Shown here piece after piece: positions 1 through 7,593 of a DNA stretch of 13,591 bases (its first letter is position 1; each line of letters starts with the position of its first letter). This DNA comes from an uncultured Campylobacter sp. (GTDB taxonomy: Bacteria; Campylobacterota; Campylobacteria; Campylobacterales; Campylobacteraceae), in contig NZ_CALIMQ010000211.1 in the NCBI RefSeq assembly GCF_938045535.1, positions 1-13,591 of the forward strand, in the 5' to 3' direction. Under the pieces are notes generated by a model, which saw nothing but the letters and a program-made list of their open reading frames with translations, had not been told where the DNA came from and made no database searches. The position numbers were made by a program, and so were the translations under genes.

Positions 1-221
1 CGCTCTCTGCCGAGTTCCTGCGTTTGCAGGATGAACTGCTCAAAGCCGAGCGGGATCAGCGCTAGGCCGGGTTTAAATTTAGATTTTACGTCGACCAAGG
101 CGGCTAAATTTAGAACGCACATCCTACCGCCGCAGATATTCGCTTCCGTCCGCGCGGTTTAGCGGATGATGTGGGCTGCTGGGGCGTTTTTGTTCTCATC
201 CCACCAAATAAAATTTAAAAT
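1..221 (-). other. Possible remnant or partial coding frame at left edge, interrupted by one stop
   Basis: One minus-strand frame is open from 221 to the window edge apart from a single TAA at 161-159. The part after the stop has an ATG at 122-120 and runs off the edge as MCVLNLAALVDVKSKFKPGL..., which looks protein-like. No Shine-Dalgarno sequence sits at a usable distance before that ATG. The 20 codons before the stop read IWWDENKNAPAAHIIR, also without a start codon. This could be the 5' part of a real gene starting at 122, a gene broken by the stop, or chance. I do not recognise the family. A competing plus-strand frame (3-65) ending in ELLKAERDQR-stop overlaps it, so the true strand is uncertain. 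Confidence 0.25.
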
Positions 222-228
222 TTATGAC

Positions 229-250
229 ATATGCGTGTTGCGTCGCATAT
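229..250. repeat. Inverted repeat ATATGCG / CGCATAT
   Basis: Seven-base arms at 229-235 and 244-250 flank an 8-base spacer. The repeat lies downstream of the minus-strand gene ending at 362 and has no immediate T-run on either strand, so it is not a convincing intrinsic terminator. Nothing else was recognised between 222 and 361. Confidence 0.35.
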
Positions 251-361
251 CTTGATGACCGGCTGCCGACGTGCGCGAGTAAGCGGTTAAAATTTGCCGC
301 GCGCTAGAAACGACGACTGATTTATAGGCAAAGCGCGCTAGGCCTTTAAATCGTCAAAATT

Positions 362-1363
362 TCAACTCCCAAATTCCTCGTAAAATTTATTTAGATAATC
401 GGCGTAGTAAAAATTTTGATTTCTAGCGTCAAATCTACCCGCCAGCTCCAAAGCCGTTTTGTAGTCGCTCTCATCGCCGAACGCGCTAACTGCGATGAAA
501 AATCGCAGGTCGTTTAGATCGTCGTTGCCATCAAGGATCGCCGCGGAGTGCTTGCGGGCCAAATTTAATGCCGTCTCGCGCTCATCCAGCCTAACGGCGA
601 TCTCGATTAGCGGCGCGATCTGATTTATGACGCGAGGATTTGACTCGATCGTCGCCGCGGCCTTTGGCAGCAGGATTTTCGCCTCCCAGGTCCTGCCTAG
701 CGCTATCATACTAAAAAGTATCGGCGCGTAGGTTATGTGCGGCACCTCGGAGCAGGTTAGTTCGCCGGAAAGTATCGGCTCGGCAAGCCCCAGCGCCGCT
801 TCGTGCTCGCCGGCAAAATTTAAATACGCGATCTCATCGCTTGCTTCGCACGCCTCGCAATCACCCATATCGTCTTTGGCGAGATTTTTCCACAGCTCAT
901 AGTTGGACCTTGCCTCCCTGGCATCGCCCATATCGATGTTTTGATTCATCAAAGCCTTGTAGTATGAGGCCAGCGAGAGCTCCAAGCGCTCGTAGTAAAA
1001 CAGCATCGCCTCGTTTGCCTCGTCTATGAGCTCTCTTTCGATCACGGAGCTTTTGGCGATGCCCGAGACTATCCATTTAAATTTCCACAGGCAGCTCTCG
1101 AAGTCGCCGAAATTCGGGTATTCGCTTTCTTTTAAATTTTGCGCGATGTAGCCCGTGAGCCACATTAGCGCCCTCGTTCTTAAAACCGCGCCGAATTTTT
1201 CAAATTCCTCGTTTAGCACAAAGTCGCAAATTTGCGCGGCAAATTCGAAATTTTCCGCTTCTATGGCGCCCTTTATCGCGTCAAACAGATACTCCTCTTT
1301 ATCCGCCAGCCTATCAAATTGCCTTAGCTTTTCATAAAGCCCCTCTAACGAGCCCTGTTTCAT
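362..1363 (-). CDS. Uncharacterised TPR-like helical protein with DCxxC / TCxEVPH motifs
   Basis: This 333-residue cytosolic protein has no signal peptide or membrane segment. It appears almost entirely helical, with paired amphipathic helices of the TPR or SEL1-like kind, for example EHEAALGLAEPIL near residues 186-198. Residues 168-209 hold DCEAC (Cys169, Cys172) and TCSEVPH (Cys204, His209), a spacing that could bind a metal. I recall similar DCxxC...TCxEVPH segments in uncharacterised TPR proteins of other bacteria, but cannot name a family. The ATG at 1363 is chosen because AAGGATCAGG precedes it on the minus strand. The gene is monocistronic here and divergent from the peptidase operon. 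The function is unknown; a scaffold or protein-protein interaction role is the usual guess for such folds. Confidence 0.8.
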   Translation of the reverse strand: MKQGSLEGLYEKLRQFDRLADKEEYLFDAIKGAIEAENFEFAAQICDFVLNEEFEKFGAVLRTRALMWLTGYIAQNLKESEYPNFGDFESCLWKFKWIVSGIAKSSVIERELIDEANEAMLFYYERLELSLASYYKALMNQNIDMGDAREARSNYELWKNLAKDDMGDCEACEASDEIAYLNFAGEHEAALGLAEPILSGELTCSEVPHITYAPILFSMIALGRTWEAKILLPKAAATIESNPRVINQIAPLIEIAVRLDERETALNLARKHSAAILDGNDDLNDLRFFIAVSAFGDESDYKTALELAGRFDARNQNFYYADYLNKFYEEFGS

Positions 1364-1390
1364 TCCTGATCCTTATTAAATTTTGCGATA

Positions 1391-1396
1391 ATTATA
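1391..1396 (-). promoter_or_regulatory. Candidate -10 box TATAAT for the TPR-like gene
   Basis: The minus strand reads GGATATAATTATCG about 27 bases before the ATG at 1363. Campylobacter sigma-70 promoters depend mainly on the -10 box, so this fits. No -35 box is evident. Confidence 0.5.
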
Positions 1397-1542
1397 TCCG
1401 TTTAGTCTGAAGCTAAGCAGCTTATCGCGATTTTAAAGCCCAGAAGGCAAAATTTAAAATTTATAGCGTTATCTTAAAGCGGCTTTGCTCGCGCCGTTTT
1501 AGCGCCCCATTTGCCGCTGCGATAGGCAAATTTCAGCTTCGT

Positions 1543-1566
1543 TATATAAATTTGATATTAAAATGC
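1543..1566 (+). promoter_or_regulatory. Candidate promoter region of the peptidase operon
   Basis: The stretch TATATAAATTTGATATTAAA lies 35-58 bases before the first ATG of the operon. It is the most AT-rich, TATA-like part of the 237-bp divergent intergenic region. No perfect TATAAT is present on this strand, so the exact -10 is unclear. Confidence 0.3.
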
Positions 1567-1600
1567 CATACTCATAAATTTTTTAAGAAAAGGGGAATTT

Positions 1601-2839
1601 ATGGAGATAAACATGCAGCGCCTTAAAAGCGAGTTTGAGCAGATAAGCCGCTTTGGAGCTTTAGTGGGCGGTGGGCTTACGCGGCTTGCATTTTCGCGCG
1701 AGGACAAAGAGGCGCGCGACTTCCTCATATCGCTACTTCAAAAAGAAAATTTCAAGATCAAAATCGACGATGCGGGCAATATTTTCGCTAAATTTGGAGG
1801 CGTTAAAAATCCCGATCTGCCGTCCGTAAGTGCTGGCTCGCATATCGATAGCGTGCCGCAGGGCGGCTTTTATGACGGTACGCTAGGCGTCATGGCTGCT
1901 TTGGAGGCGATCCGCACGGTGCGAGATAGCGGCGAGGAGCTTGCGCGACCGCTGGAGCTCATCGTCTTTGTTTGCGAGGAATCGAGCCGCTTTAAAATGG
2001 CGACCGTAGGCAGCAAGATAATCAGCGGCAAGCTATCGCGGCAGCGGCTGGGCGAGCTAAAGGATAAAGACGGAATTTCGCTATTTGACGCCATGCAGGA
2101 TTTCGGGCTAAATCCCGCAAATTTAAAAAGCTGCATCCTGCCAAAATCCAGCTTTCATAGCTATATCGAGCTTCATATCGAGCAAGGGCCGGTATTACAG
2201 CGACGCGGCATCCCCGTAGGCATCGTCACGGGTATCGCCGCGCCCGTGCGATACGAGCTGCGGATCGAGGGTAGGGCCGATCACAGCGGCGCTACGCCGA
2301 TGGATATGCGCTGCGACGCCCTAGCTTGCGCTAGCGAGATCGTTTTAAGCGCGGAGAGGATCGCCAAGGAGGGCAAAACCACGGTCGCAACGACGGGCTA
2401 TGCAAATGCGCTACCCGGCGTGCTAAACGTGATCCCGGGCTCCTGCACGCTAGGTCTTGATATACGCGATATAGACGAGGATGCGCTTAGGGCAGCGGAT
2501 GATAAAATTTGCGCCGCGATAGGTGAAATTTGCGCTCGCAGAGGGTGTAGATTTGAACTAAAAAATCTCATCAAGGATCGCCCCGTAAAGCTAAGCGAGG
2601 AGATGATAGATCTGCTTGAGAGCTGTGCCGACGAGCTTAAAATTCCAAGTCTGAGGCTTCCTAGCGGTGCGGGACATGACGCGATGAATATGACGGAGCT
2701 TGCGGATCGCGTGGGGATGCTTTTCGTGCCGTGCAAGGACGGCATCAGCCACAACGTAAATGAAAGCATAAACTGGCACGACGCCTTTGCCGCTACGAAG
2801 GTTCTGGCTGCGGCGATGTTAAGCTTAGCTAAAAAATAA
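1601..2839 (+). CDS. Zn-dependent hydantoinase/carbamoylase-family amidase (M20)
   Basis: The 412-residue product hydrolyses an amide or ureido bond. Family members are N-carbamoyl-L-amino acid hydrolases, beta-ureidopropionases and allantoate amidohydrolases (AllC), and the sequence alone does not settle which. Metal-site motifs are visible in family order: GSHIDSVPQGGFYDG (His81, Asp92), EESSRF (Glu126, Glu127), ELHIEQGPVLQ (His192) and the C-terminal GISHN (His384). ADHSGATPMD near residue 227 is the usual lid-domain motif. The length is typical. AGGGG at 1591-1595 supports the ATG at 1601; a second in-frame ATG at 1613 is possible. It is the first gene of the operon, ten bases before the AbgA-like gene. 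No hydantoinase, allantoinase or dihydropyrimidinase gene is nearby, so the substrate may be another N-substituted amino acid. Confidence 0.88.
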   Translation: MEINMQRLKSEFEQISRFGALVGGGLTRLAFSREDKEARDFLISLLQKENFKIKIDDAGNIFAKFGGVKNPDLPSVSAGSHIDSVPQGGFYDGTLGVMAALEAIRTVRDSGEELARPLELIVFVCEESSRFKMATVGSKIISGKLSRQRLGELKDKDGISLFDAMQDFGLNPANLKSCILPKSSFHSYIELHIEQGPVLQRRGIPVGIVTGIAAPVRYELRIEGRADHSGATPMDMRCDALACASEIVLSAERIAKEGKTTVATTGYANALPGVLNVIPGSCTLGLDIRDIDEDALRAADDKICAAIGEICARRGCRFELKNLIKDRPVKLSEEMIDLLESCADELKIPSLRLPSGAGHDAMNMTELADRVGMLFVPCKDGISHNVNESINWHDAFAATKVLAAAMLSLAKK

Positions 2840-2849
2840 AGGAGAGAAG

Positions 2850-4166
2850 ATGGATGCTATCGCACAAAAAGTAGAGGCGCTCAAGAGCGAGATGATCGGG
2901 GATCGCAGGTTTTTCCACTCGCATCCCGAGACGGGCTGGTTTACCTTTTTTACGACCGCGGTTATCGCAGATCGTATGCAGCGCTTGGGCTATGAGATAA
3001 AGCTCGGTCGCGAGGTGGTAAAGGCAGAAGCGAGGCAGGGCGTAGGCAGCAAGGATGCCTGCGAGAAGGCGAAGCAGCGCGCCGAAGGGCTGCTAAACGC
3101 AGATCAGATAAAATTTCTTGATGCGATGGAGGACGGGCTAACGGGTTTAGTTGCCGAAATAGACACGGGGCGCGCGGGCAAGACGGTCGCTTTTAGATTT
3201 GATATAGACGGCGTGGACGTGACCGAGAGCACGGACGCGGATCACCGCCCTTTTAAGGAGGGCTTTCGCTCCGACATTAGCGGCATTACGCACGCGTGCG
3301 GGCACGACGGGCATATCACGATGGGGCTTGCTTTAGCAAAGCTGATCGCGCAGAGCCTAGACGATTTTAGCGGTAAATTTAGATTTATCTTTCAAACCGC
3401 CGAGGAGGGTACCAGAGGCGCCGTAGGCATGGAAGCTGCGGGCGTCACCAAGGGCGTGGATTATCTGCTTGGCGGTCATATCGGCTTTCAGGCAAACACG
3501 ATGAGAGGTATCATCTGCGGCACCAAAAAGCTGCTTGCGACTACTAAATTTGACGTAAATTTAAAAGGCAAGTCCGCTCACGCCGCGGGCGCGCCGCAAA
3601 ACGGAGCCAACGCTCTGCTCGCCGCAGCCGAGATGGCACTTGATATGCACGGCATCACGAGGCATGCAGACGGCGTCACGCGTATCAACGTAGGCGTGCT
3701 GCGCGCGGGCGAAGGGCGTAACGTCATCGCGCCTAACGGCTACCTTGCGTGCGAGACGCGCGGAGAGAGCACGGAACTGAATGAGTTTATGAAGTCCAAA
3801 TGCATGGACATAGTGGAGGGCGTTTCTAAAATTTACGGCGTTAGCTACGATGTGCAGGTTACGGGCGGCACCGCAGGCGGCGATAGCGATGAGGCTACCA
3901 CGCAGCTTTACGAGGATGCGGCAAAGGCATCGCCGTTTATCGACGACGATAAAATCGTAAGGGAGCTAAGCTTTGGCGCATGCGAGGACTTCGCGCATTT
4001 TATGCGCTCGGTCCAAGATGCGGGCGGCAAAAGCGGATATCTGATGATCGGCACGACGCTTGCGGCGGGACATCACAACGCCAAATTCGACTTTGACGAG
4101 GACTCGCTGCTTGCGGGGGTGGACGTGTATCTGCGCTGCGCGTATAAGCTAAACAGCAAAGCTTAA
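2850..4166 (+). CDS. abgA: AbgA-like M20 amidohydrolase (p-aminobenzoyl-glutamate hydrolase subunit A type)
   Basis: The 438-residue product closely matches E. coli AbgA (436 residues) from end to end: an RxxxFHxxxExGW start (residues 19-30), KLGREVV (51-57), the metal-binding HACGHDGH (148-155), AEEGTRGA (184-191), KFDVNLKGKSAHA in the lid domain, GRNVIAP, and the C-terminal AAGHHNAKFDFDE (His408/His409). AbgA normally works with a second M20 subunit, AbgB, to cleave folate-derived p-aminobenzoyl-glutamate. Here no AbgB or AbgT gene is adjacent, and the neighbours are a carbamoylase-type amidase and PepE. The true substrate may therefore be another N-acyl amino acid or dipeptide. AAAGGAGAGAAG just before the ATG is the ribosome site and overlaps the stop of the preceding gene. 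Family assignment is firm; the substrate is inference. Confidence 0.88.
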   Translation: MDAIAQKVEALKSEMIGDRRFFHSHPETGWFTFFTTAVIADRMQRLGYEIKLGREVVKAEARQGVGSKDACEKAKQRAEGLLNADQIKFLDAMEDGLTGLVAEIDTGRAGKTVAFRFDIDGVDVTESTDADHRPFKEGFRSDISGITHACGHDGHITMGLALAKLIAQSLDDFSGKFRFIFQTAEEGTRGAVGMEAAGVTKGVDYLLGGHIGFQANTMRGIICGTKKLLATTKFDVNLKGKSAHAAGAPQNGANALLAAAEMALDMHGITRHADGVTRINVGVLRAGEGRNVIAPNGYLACETRGESTELNEFMKSKCMDIVEGVSKIYGVSYDVQVTGGTAGGDSDEATTQLYEDAAKASPFIDDDKIVRELSFGACEDFAHFMRSVQDAGGKSGYLMIGTTLAAGHHNAKFDFDEDSLLAGVDVYLRCAYKLNSKA

Positions 4167-4176
4167 GGAAGGCGGC

Positions 4177-4875
4177 ATGAAAAGAGCACTACTTCTAAGC
4201 GCTTCCAGTTACAAAGACAGCGGCTATCTGAACCACTGCAAGGGGTGGATCAAGGAATTTTTAGGAAGTCTTTGGGAGGATGAAATTTTATTCATTCCGT
4301 TTGCAGGTGTTAGGCGCACAAACGAACAATACGAGCAGAAGGTCGCGGACTGCTTGGAGAGTAATAATATCAGATCGATCCACCGCTTTGCCGATATGAA
4401 AGCCGCCGTCAAAAATGCCAAATCGATCTGCATCGGCGGCGGCAATACCTTCGTGCTGCTAAATGAGCTTTATAAATTTGATCTCTTAGGTGTGATCAAA
4501 GACGCCGTAGATAGCGGTACGCCGTATTTCGGTTGGTCTGCGGGCGCAAACGTCGCGGGCAAGACGATGATGACTACCAATGATATGCCGATCGTCTTCC
4601 CGCCCTCGCCGGTAGCTTTGGGGATATTTCCGTATCAGATCAATCCGCACTTTATAAGCGGTAAAATTTCAAACCACAACGGCGAGAGCAGGGAGGAGCG
4701 GCTGGAGGAGTTTTTGATCGTCAATCAAAATGACAGCGTCTACGCTATGCCCGAGGGCAGCGCATTTTTGATAAACGGAAACGAGTGCGAAGTGATGGGG
4801 CATGCGGACGTGCTGAAATTCGAGTACAAAAAAGAGATCTCGCGCATCGCCGTGGGAAGTAAATTTAAAATTTAA
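4177..4875 (+). CDS. pepE: Dipeptidase E (alpha-aspartyl dipeptidase, S51)
   Basis: PepE is a cytosolic serine dipeptidase that cleaves dipeptides beginning with aspartate. The 232-residue product has the family's length and shows GGGNTF (residues 87-92) and the nucleophile motif GWSAGAN with Ser121. Asp136 (NDMPIV) and His158 (NPHF) complete the triad, each one residue offset from Ser120, Asp135 and His157 of the E. coli enzyme. The ATG is preceded by AAGGAAGGCGGC, ten bases after the abgA-like stop. Next to a DcuC-type carrier, its likely role is to feed aspartate into the aspartase and fumarate route; that link is inference. Confidence 0.93.
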   Translation: MKRALLLSASSYKDSGYLNHCKGWIKEFLGSLWEDEILFIPFAGVRRTNEQYEQKVADCLESNNIRSIHRFADMKAAVKNAKSICIGGGNTFVLLNELYKFDLLGVIKDAVDSGTPYFGWSAGANVAGKTMMTTNDMPIVFPPSPVALGIFPYQINPHFISGKISNHNGESREERLEEFLIVNQNDSVYAMPEGSAFLINGNECEVMGHADVLKFEYKKEISRIAVGSKFKI

Positions 4876-4886
4876 AAGGAGTTATC

Positions 4887-6233
4887 GTGCAGACGTTTAG
4901 GCTATTTTTGGCGCTTGCGGGTATCGTCGCAGTCGTCGCTTTACTGATCATGAAAAAAGATACCAAAACCGTGCTTATCGGCGTGGGTTTGGTGCTGTGC
5001 GTGCTTTGTCTAAAGCCGCTGGACGGGCTGGGCGCCTTTACCTCGTATATGACTAAAGCAGGTCTTATTAAGGCAATATGCGCCAGCATGGGTTTTGCCT
5101 TCGTGATGAAATTTACCGGCTGCGACCGCGCGCTCGTAAATTTACTAACCAGACCTCTTGGAAATATCGGATTTTTATTGATCCCTATCGTCGTGGCGCT
5201 TACATATTTTATCAATATCGCTATCCCCTCCGCTGCGGGCTGCTCGGCTGCGGTCGGCGCTACGCTGATCCCCGTGATGATGGCTGCGGGCGTTAAACCA
5301 GAGATGGCGGGAGCTGCGGTATTTGCGGGCACTTTCGGTAGCGTTTTAAGCCCGGGCTCGGCGCACAACGTATTTGTCGCCGATATGGTAAAGGCACACA
5401 ACCCATCTTACACGGTTCAAGACGTCATCGGAGTGCAGTTTTCCAGCGCGATTGCCGCTTTGATCGTAGTTTTAATCGTAATGAGTATAACGGCGATAGT
5501 TTGCAAAGACTACACCAAGGGGGTGAATTATCTAGCGCAAAGAGAGGACGGCGCAAATTCCGCCGCGTCAAATTCCGCCGACGGTTCAAATTTAGATGCG
5601 CAGCCTCAGAAGCTAAACGTCTTGCACGCGCTTATGCCGCTAGTGCCTTTGGTGATCTTAATCATCGGCGGTACGTCCAAGCTCAACACGATCTCCTTTC
5701 TTAAATGGACCAAGATGGGCGTCGCCGAGGCGATGCTACTGGGCGCTATCCTCACCATCGCCGTTACTCTAACCGATCCTCAAAAAATTACGAAGGAATT
5801 TTTCAAAGGCATGGGTAGCGCGTATGCCGAGATCATAGGTATCATCATCGCAGCGGGCGTCTTCGTCGCGGGTCTTAGCGCGTGCGGAGCGATCGATTTC
5901 GTAATTGAGTGGCTAAAGGGCGAGCAGGGCTACGTAAAATTCGGCGGAACCTTCGTGCCGTTTTTTATGGGCGTCGTGACAGGCTCGGGAGATGCGGCGT
6001 CGATGGCGTTTAACACCGCCGTGACCGTGCACGCCGACGCGCTAGGCTTTGAACAAGATAAGCTCGGTATGGCGGTTGCGATAAGCGGCGCGCTAGGCAG
6101 GAGCGCATCGCCGATCGCGGGCGCTTGCATCGTTTGCGCGGGACTTGCGATGGTAAATCCTATTCAGATCGCCAAAAGAACGGCTCTAGGGATGTTTATA
6201 TCCGTCTGCGTCATCGCATTTGTCATTTTATAA
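4887..6233 (+). CDS. dcuC: DcuC-family C4-dicarboxylate carrier
   Basis: This is an inner-membrane carrier of 448 residues with about a dozen hydrophobic segments. It resembles E. coli DcuC along its length, notably VTGSGDAASMAFNTAV and the C-terminal GRSASPIAG...AGLAMVNPIQIAKRT. DcuC carriers export succinate or exchange fumarate, malate and aspartate in anaerobic cells. A hydrophilic, Ala/Ser/Asn-rich linker near residues 210-245 separates the two membrane halves. The start is GTG at 4887: AAAAGGAG at 4874-4881 lies six bases upstream and overlaps the pepE stop. The location inside a peptidase operon suggests coupling to aspartate or peptide catabolism. Transport of another anion, or of the peptides or N-acyl amino acids handled by the neighbours, cannot be excluded, because the wider family includes carriers of unknown substrate. 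Confidence 0.85.
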   Translation: MQTFRLFLALAGIVAVVALLIMKKDTKTVLIGVGLVLCVLCLKPLDGLGAFTSYMTKAGLIKAICASMGFAFVMKFTGCDRALVNLLTRPLGNIGFLLIPIVVALTYFINIAIPSAAGCSAAVGATLIPVMMAAGVKPEMAGAAVFAGTFGSVLSPGSAHNVFVADMVKAHNPSYTVQDVIGVQFSSAIAALIVVLIVMSITAIVCKDYTKGVNYLAQREDGANSAASNSADGSNLDAQPQKLNVLHALMPLVPLVILIIGGTSKLNTISFLKWTKMGVAEAMLLGAILTIAVTLTDPQKITKEFFKGMGSAYAEIIGIIIAAGVFVAGLSACGAIDFVIEWLKGEQGYVKFGGTFVPFFMGVVTGSGDAASMAFNTAVTVHADALGFEQDKLGMAVAISGALGRSASPIAGACIVCAGLAMVNPIQIAKRTALGMFISVCVIAFVIL

Positions 6234-6237
6234 AAGG
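6232..6237 (+). promoter_or_regulatory. Ribosome site that fixes the pepT start
   Basis: AAAAGG overlaps the dcuC stop codon (TAA at 6231-6233) and lies seven bases before the GTG at 6245. This, with the match of the following residues to PepT N-termini (V-QRFLNY), places the pepT start at 6245. The longer frame reaching back to an ATG at 6125 lies inside dcuC. Confidence 0.7.
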
Positions 6238-6244
6238 CTCATTT

Positions 6245-7473
6245 GTGGATATTGTGCAGAGGTTTTTAAACTACACCAAGATCAACACCACCACAAATAG
6301 AGTCGCGGGCGCTGCGGGCATAATGCCCTCAAACCCCAAGGAGCTTGAGCTCGCAGGCCTCATAAAAGGCGAGCTAGAAGCTCTAGGCATAAAAAATATC
6401 AGCCTGAACGAAAAGTCGATTTTAATCGCTAAAATTCCCTCAAATTTAAACTCGCCCGCTGCGAAAGTAGCGTTTTTTGCCCATCTTGATACCAGCGCCG
6501 AGCAGACGAATGATACCAAGGCTCAGATCGTAAGATACGAAGGCGGCGATATCTGCCTAAATAAAGAGCTAGAGATCTATCTTAAAGAGAGCGAAAATGA
6601 GGAGCTGCAAAATTATAAAGGAGATGAGATCATCGTAACGGATGGCACCAGCTTGCTAGGCGCCGACGATAAGGCGGCGATCGCCGCGATCGTGAATGCG
6701 CTGGAATTTTTCGTCCAAAATTCACAGATCAAACACGGAGAGATAATCGCCTGCTTCGTACCGGACGAGGAGCAGGGCTTGCGGGGCGCAAAGGCACTGG
6801 ATGTAAGCGAGATAGGTGCGGACTTTGGCTACTGCCTTGATTGCTGCGGCATCGGCGAGTTTATCTACGAGAATTGGAACGCGGGCGATTGCGTCGTTAC
6901 CTTCAAAGGCCAGTCCGCTCATCCGATGAACGCCAAGGGCAAGCTCGTAAATTCCTTGCTTTTGGCGCATAAGTTTATCTCGCTGCTGCCCGCAGGCGAG
7001 GCGCCCGAATACACAGAGGGCAAGGAGGGCTATTTTTGGGTCAAGGAGCTTAGTGGCAATAGCGCAAAGACCGTCCTAAAGATCGACGTGAGGGAATTTG
7101 ACGAGAAAAGATACGAGCAGCGCATGGAATTTTTGCAAAAAACTGCGGACGGGCTTCGCGCGATCTGGGGCGATCGGATCGAAATTTCGCTAAACGACCG
7201 CTATAAAAACGTCTATAACTTTTTGAAAAACGACGACGCGCCGGCAATTTGCTTTGCGAAGCAGGCTTTTAAAAGCCTAAATATCGAGCCCAAGATCAAG
7301 CCTATGCGAGGCGGCTACGACGGCGCCGTCATCTCGGCAAAGGGGCTGCCGTGCCCGAACCTCTTTACCGGCGGGCATACCACTCGATCTACGAATACCT
7401 GCCCGTAGGCTCTTTAAAAGCGGCGAGCGAGGTGGTTAAGCGGATCATAACGCTGGCGGCGGCGCGAGCTTAG
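6245..7473 (+). pseudogene. pepT: Peptidase T (tripeptidase), frameshifted near the 3' end
   Basis: PepT is a cytosolic M20B zinc aminopeptidase that removes the N-terminal residue of tripeptides. From the GTG at 6245 the reading frame holds FAHLDTS (His80, Asp82), GADDKAA (Asp141), PDEEQG (Glu175/Glu176) and CLDCC (Asp199), matching His78, Asp140, Glu173/Glu174 and Asp196 of the E. coli and Salmonella enzymes. After FTGGH the frame turns into TTRSTNTCP and stops at 7408, giving 387 residues. The -1 frame from 7378 reads YHSIYEYLPVGSLKAASE... to a TAG at 7471-7473, which is the normal PepT C-terminus including the equivalent of zinc ligand His379. One missing base, or loss of four (CATAACTACCAC to CATACCAC), explains it. 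The break may be a real inactivating mutation, a phase-variable or polymorphic site, or a sequencing error. Confidence 0.85.
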
Positions 7474-7524
7474 CTAGGGCGCTTTCTACTCCGCGCGCAG
7501 ATTTGATTTTAATTTAGCTCGTTC

Positions 7525-7543
7525 ATTCCGCCGCGGAATTTTA
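7525..7543 (+). terminator. Weak candidate terminator after the pepT operon
   Basis: ATTCCG-CCG-CGGAAT makes a six-base-pair stem with a three-base loop, followed by TTTTA. It lies about 50 bases after the repaired pepT stop. The T-run is short, so termination efficiency is doubtful. Confidence 0.35.
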
Positions 7544-7593
7544 TCTAGCGGACGGAATTTTGTTTAGTAAGGCGGAATTTTAGCTTGCTAAGC
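7535..7593. repeat. Three imperfect tandem units of about 20 bp beginning GGAATTTT
   Basis: GGAATTTT occurs at 7535, 7554 and 7574, spaced 19 and 20 bases. The units continue ATCTAGCGGAC, GTTTAGTAAGGC and AGCTTGCTAAGC, sharing a TAG or TAA core and a closing GC or GAC. The third unit also folds with its downstream complement. Confidence 0.45.

Noticed and set aside
3..65. Plus-strand frame ending ELLKAERDQR-stop, resembling the C-terminus of a small helical protein such as an antitoxin
   Set aside because: Only 20 codons are visible, it overlaps an equally plausible minus-strand frame, and nothing recognisable follows it. It is too short to call.
299..341. Direct repeat GCGCGCTAG at 299-307 and 333-341
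   Set aside because: Two nine-base copies of a self-complementary, GC-rich word in this background are not enough to claim an element.
841..1337. Plus-strand frames of about 60 codons inside the TPR-like gene
   Set aside because: They are antisense to a well-supported gene, have no ribosome site and have low-complexity composition.
1410..1423. Small inverted repeat AAGCT-AAGC-AGCTT in the divergent region before the amidase operon
   Set aside because: Five-base arms are common by chance, and its position between two promoters is not precise enough to call an operator.
2398..2779. Minus-strand frames opposite the carbamoylase-family gene
   Set aside because: They are serine-rich shadows of a gene with all its catalytic motifs in place.
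6125..6244. Upstream extension of pepT to an ATG at 6125
   Set aside because: The extension lies wholly within the end of dcuC, has no ribosome site, and does not match PepT. The GTG at 6245 with AAAAGG fits better.
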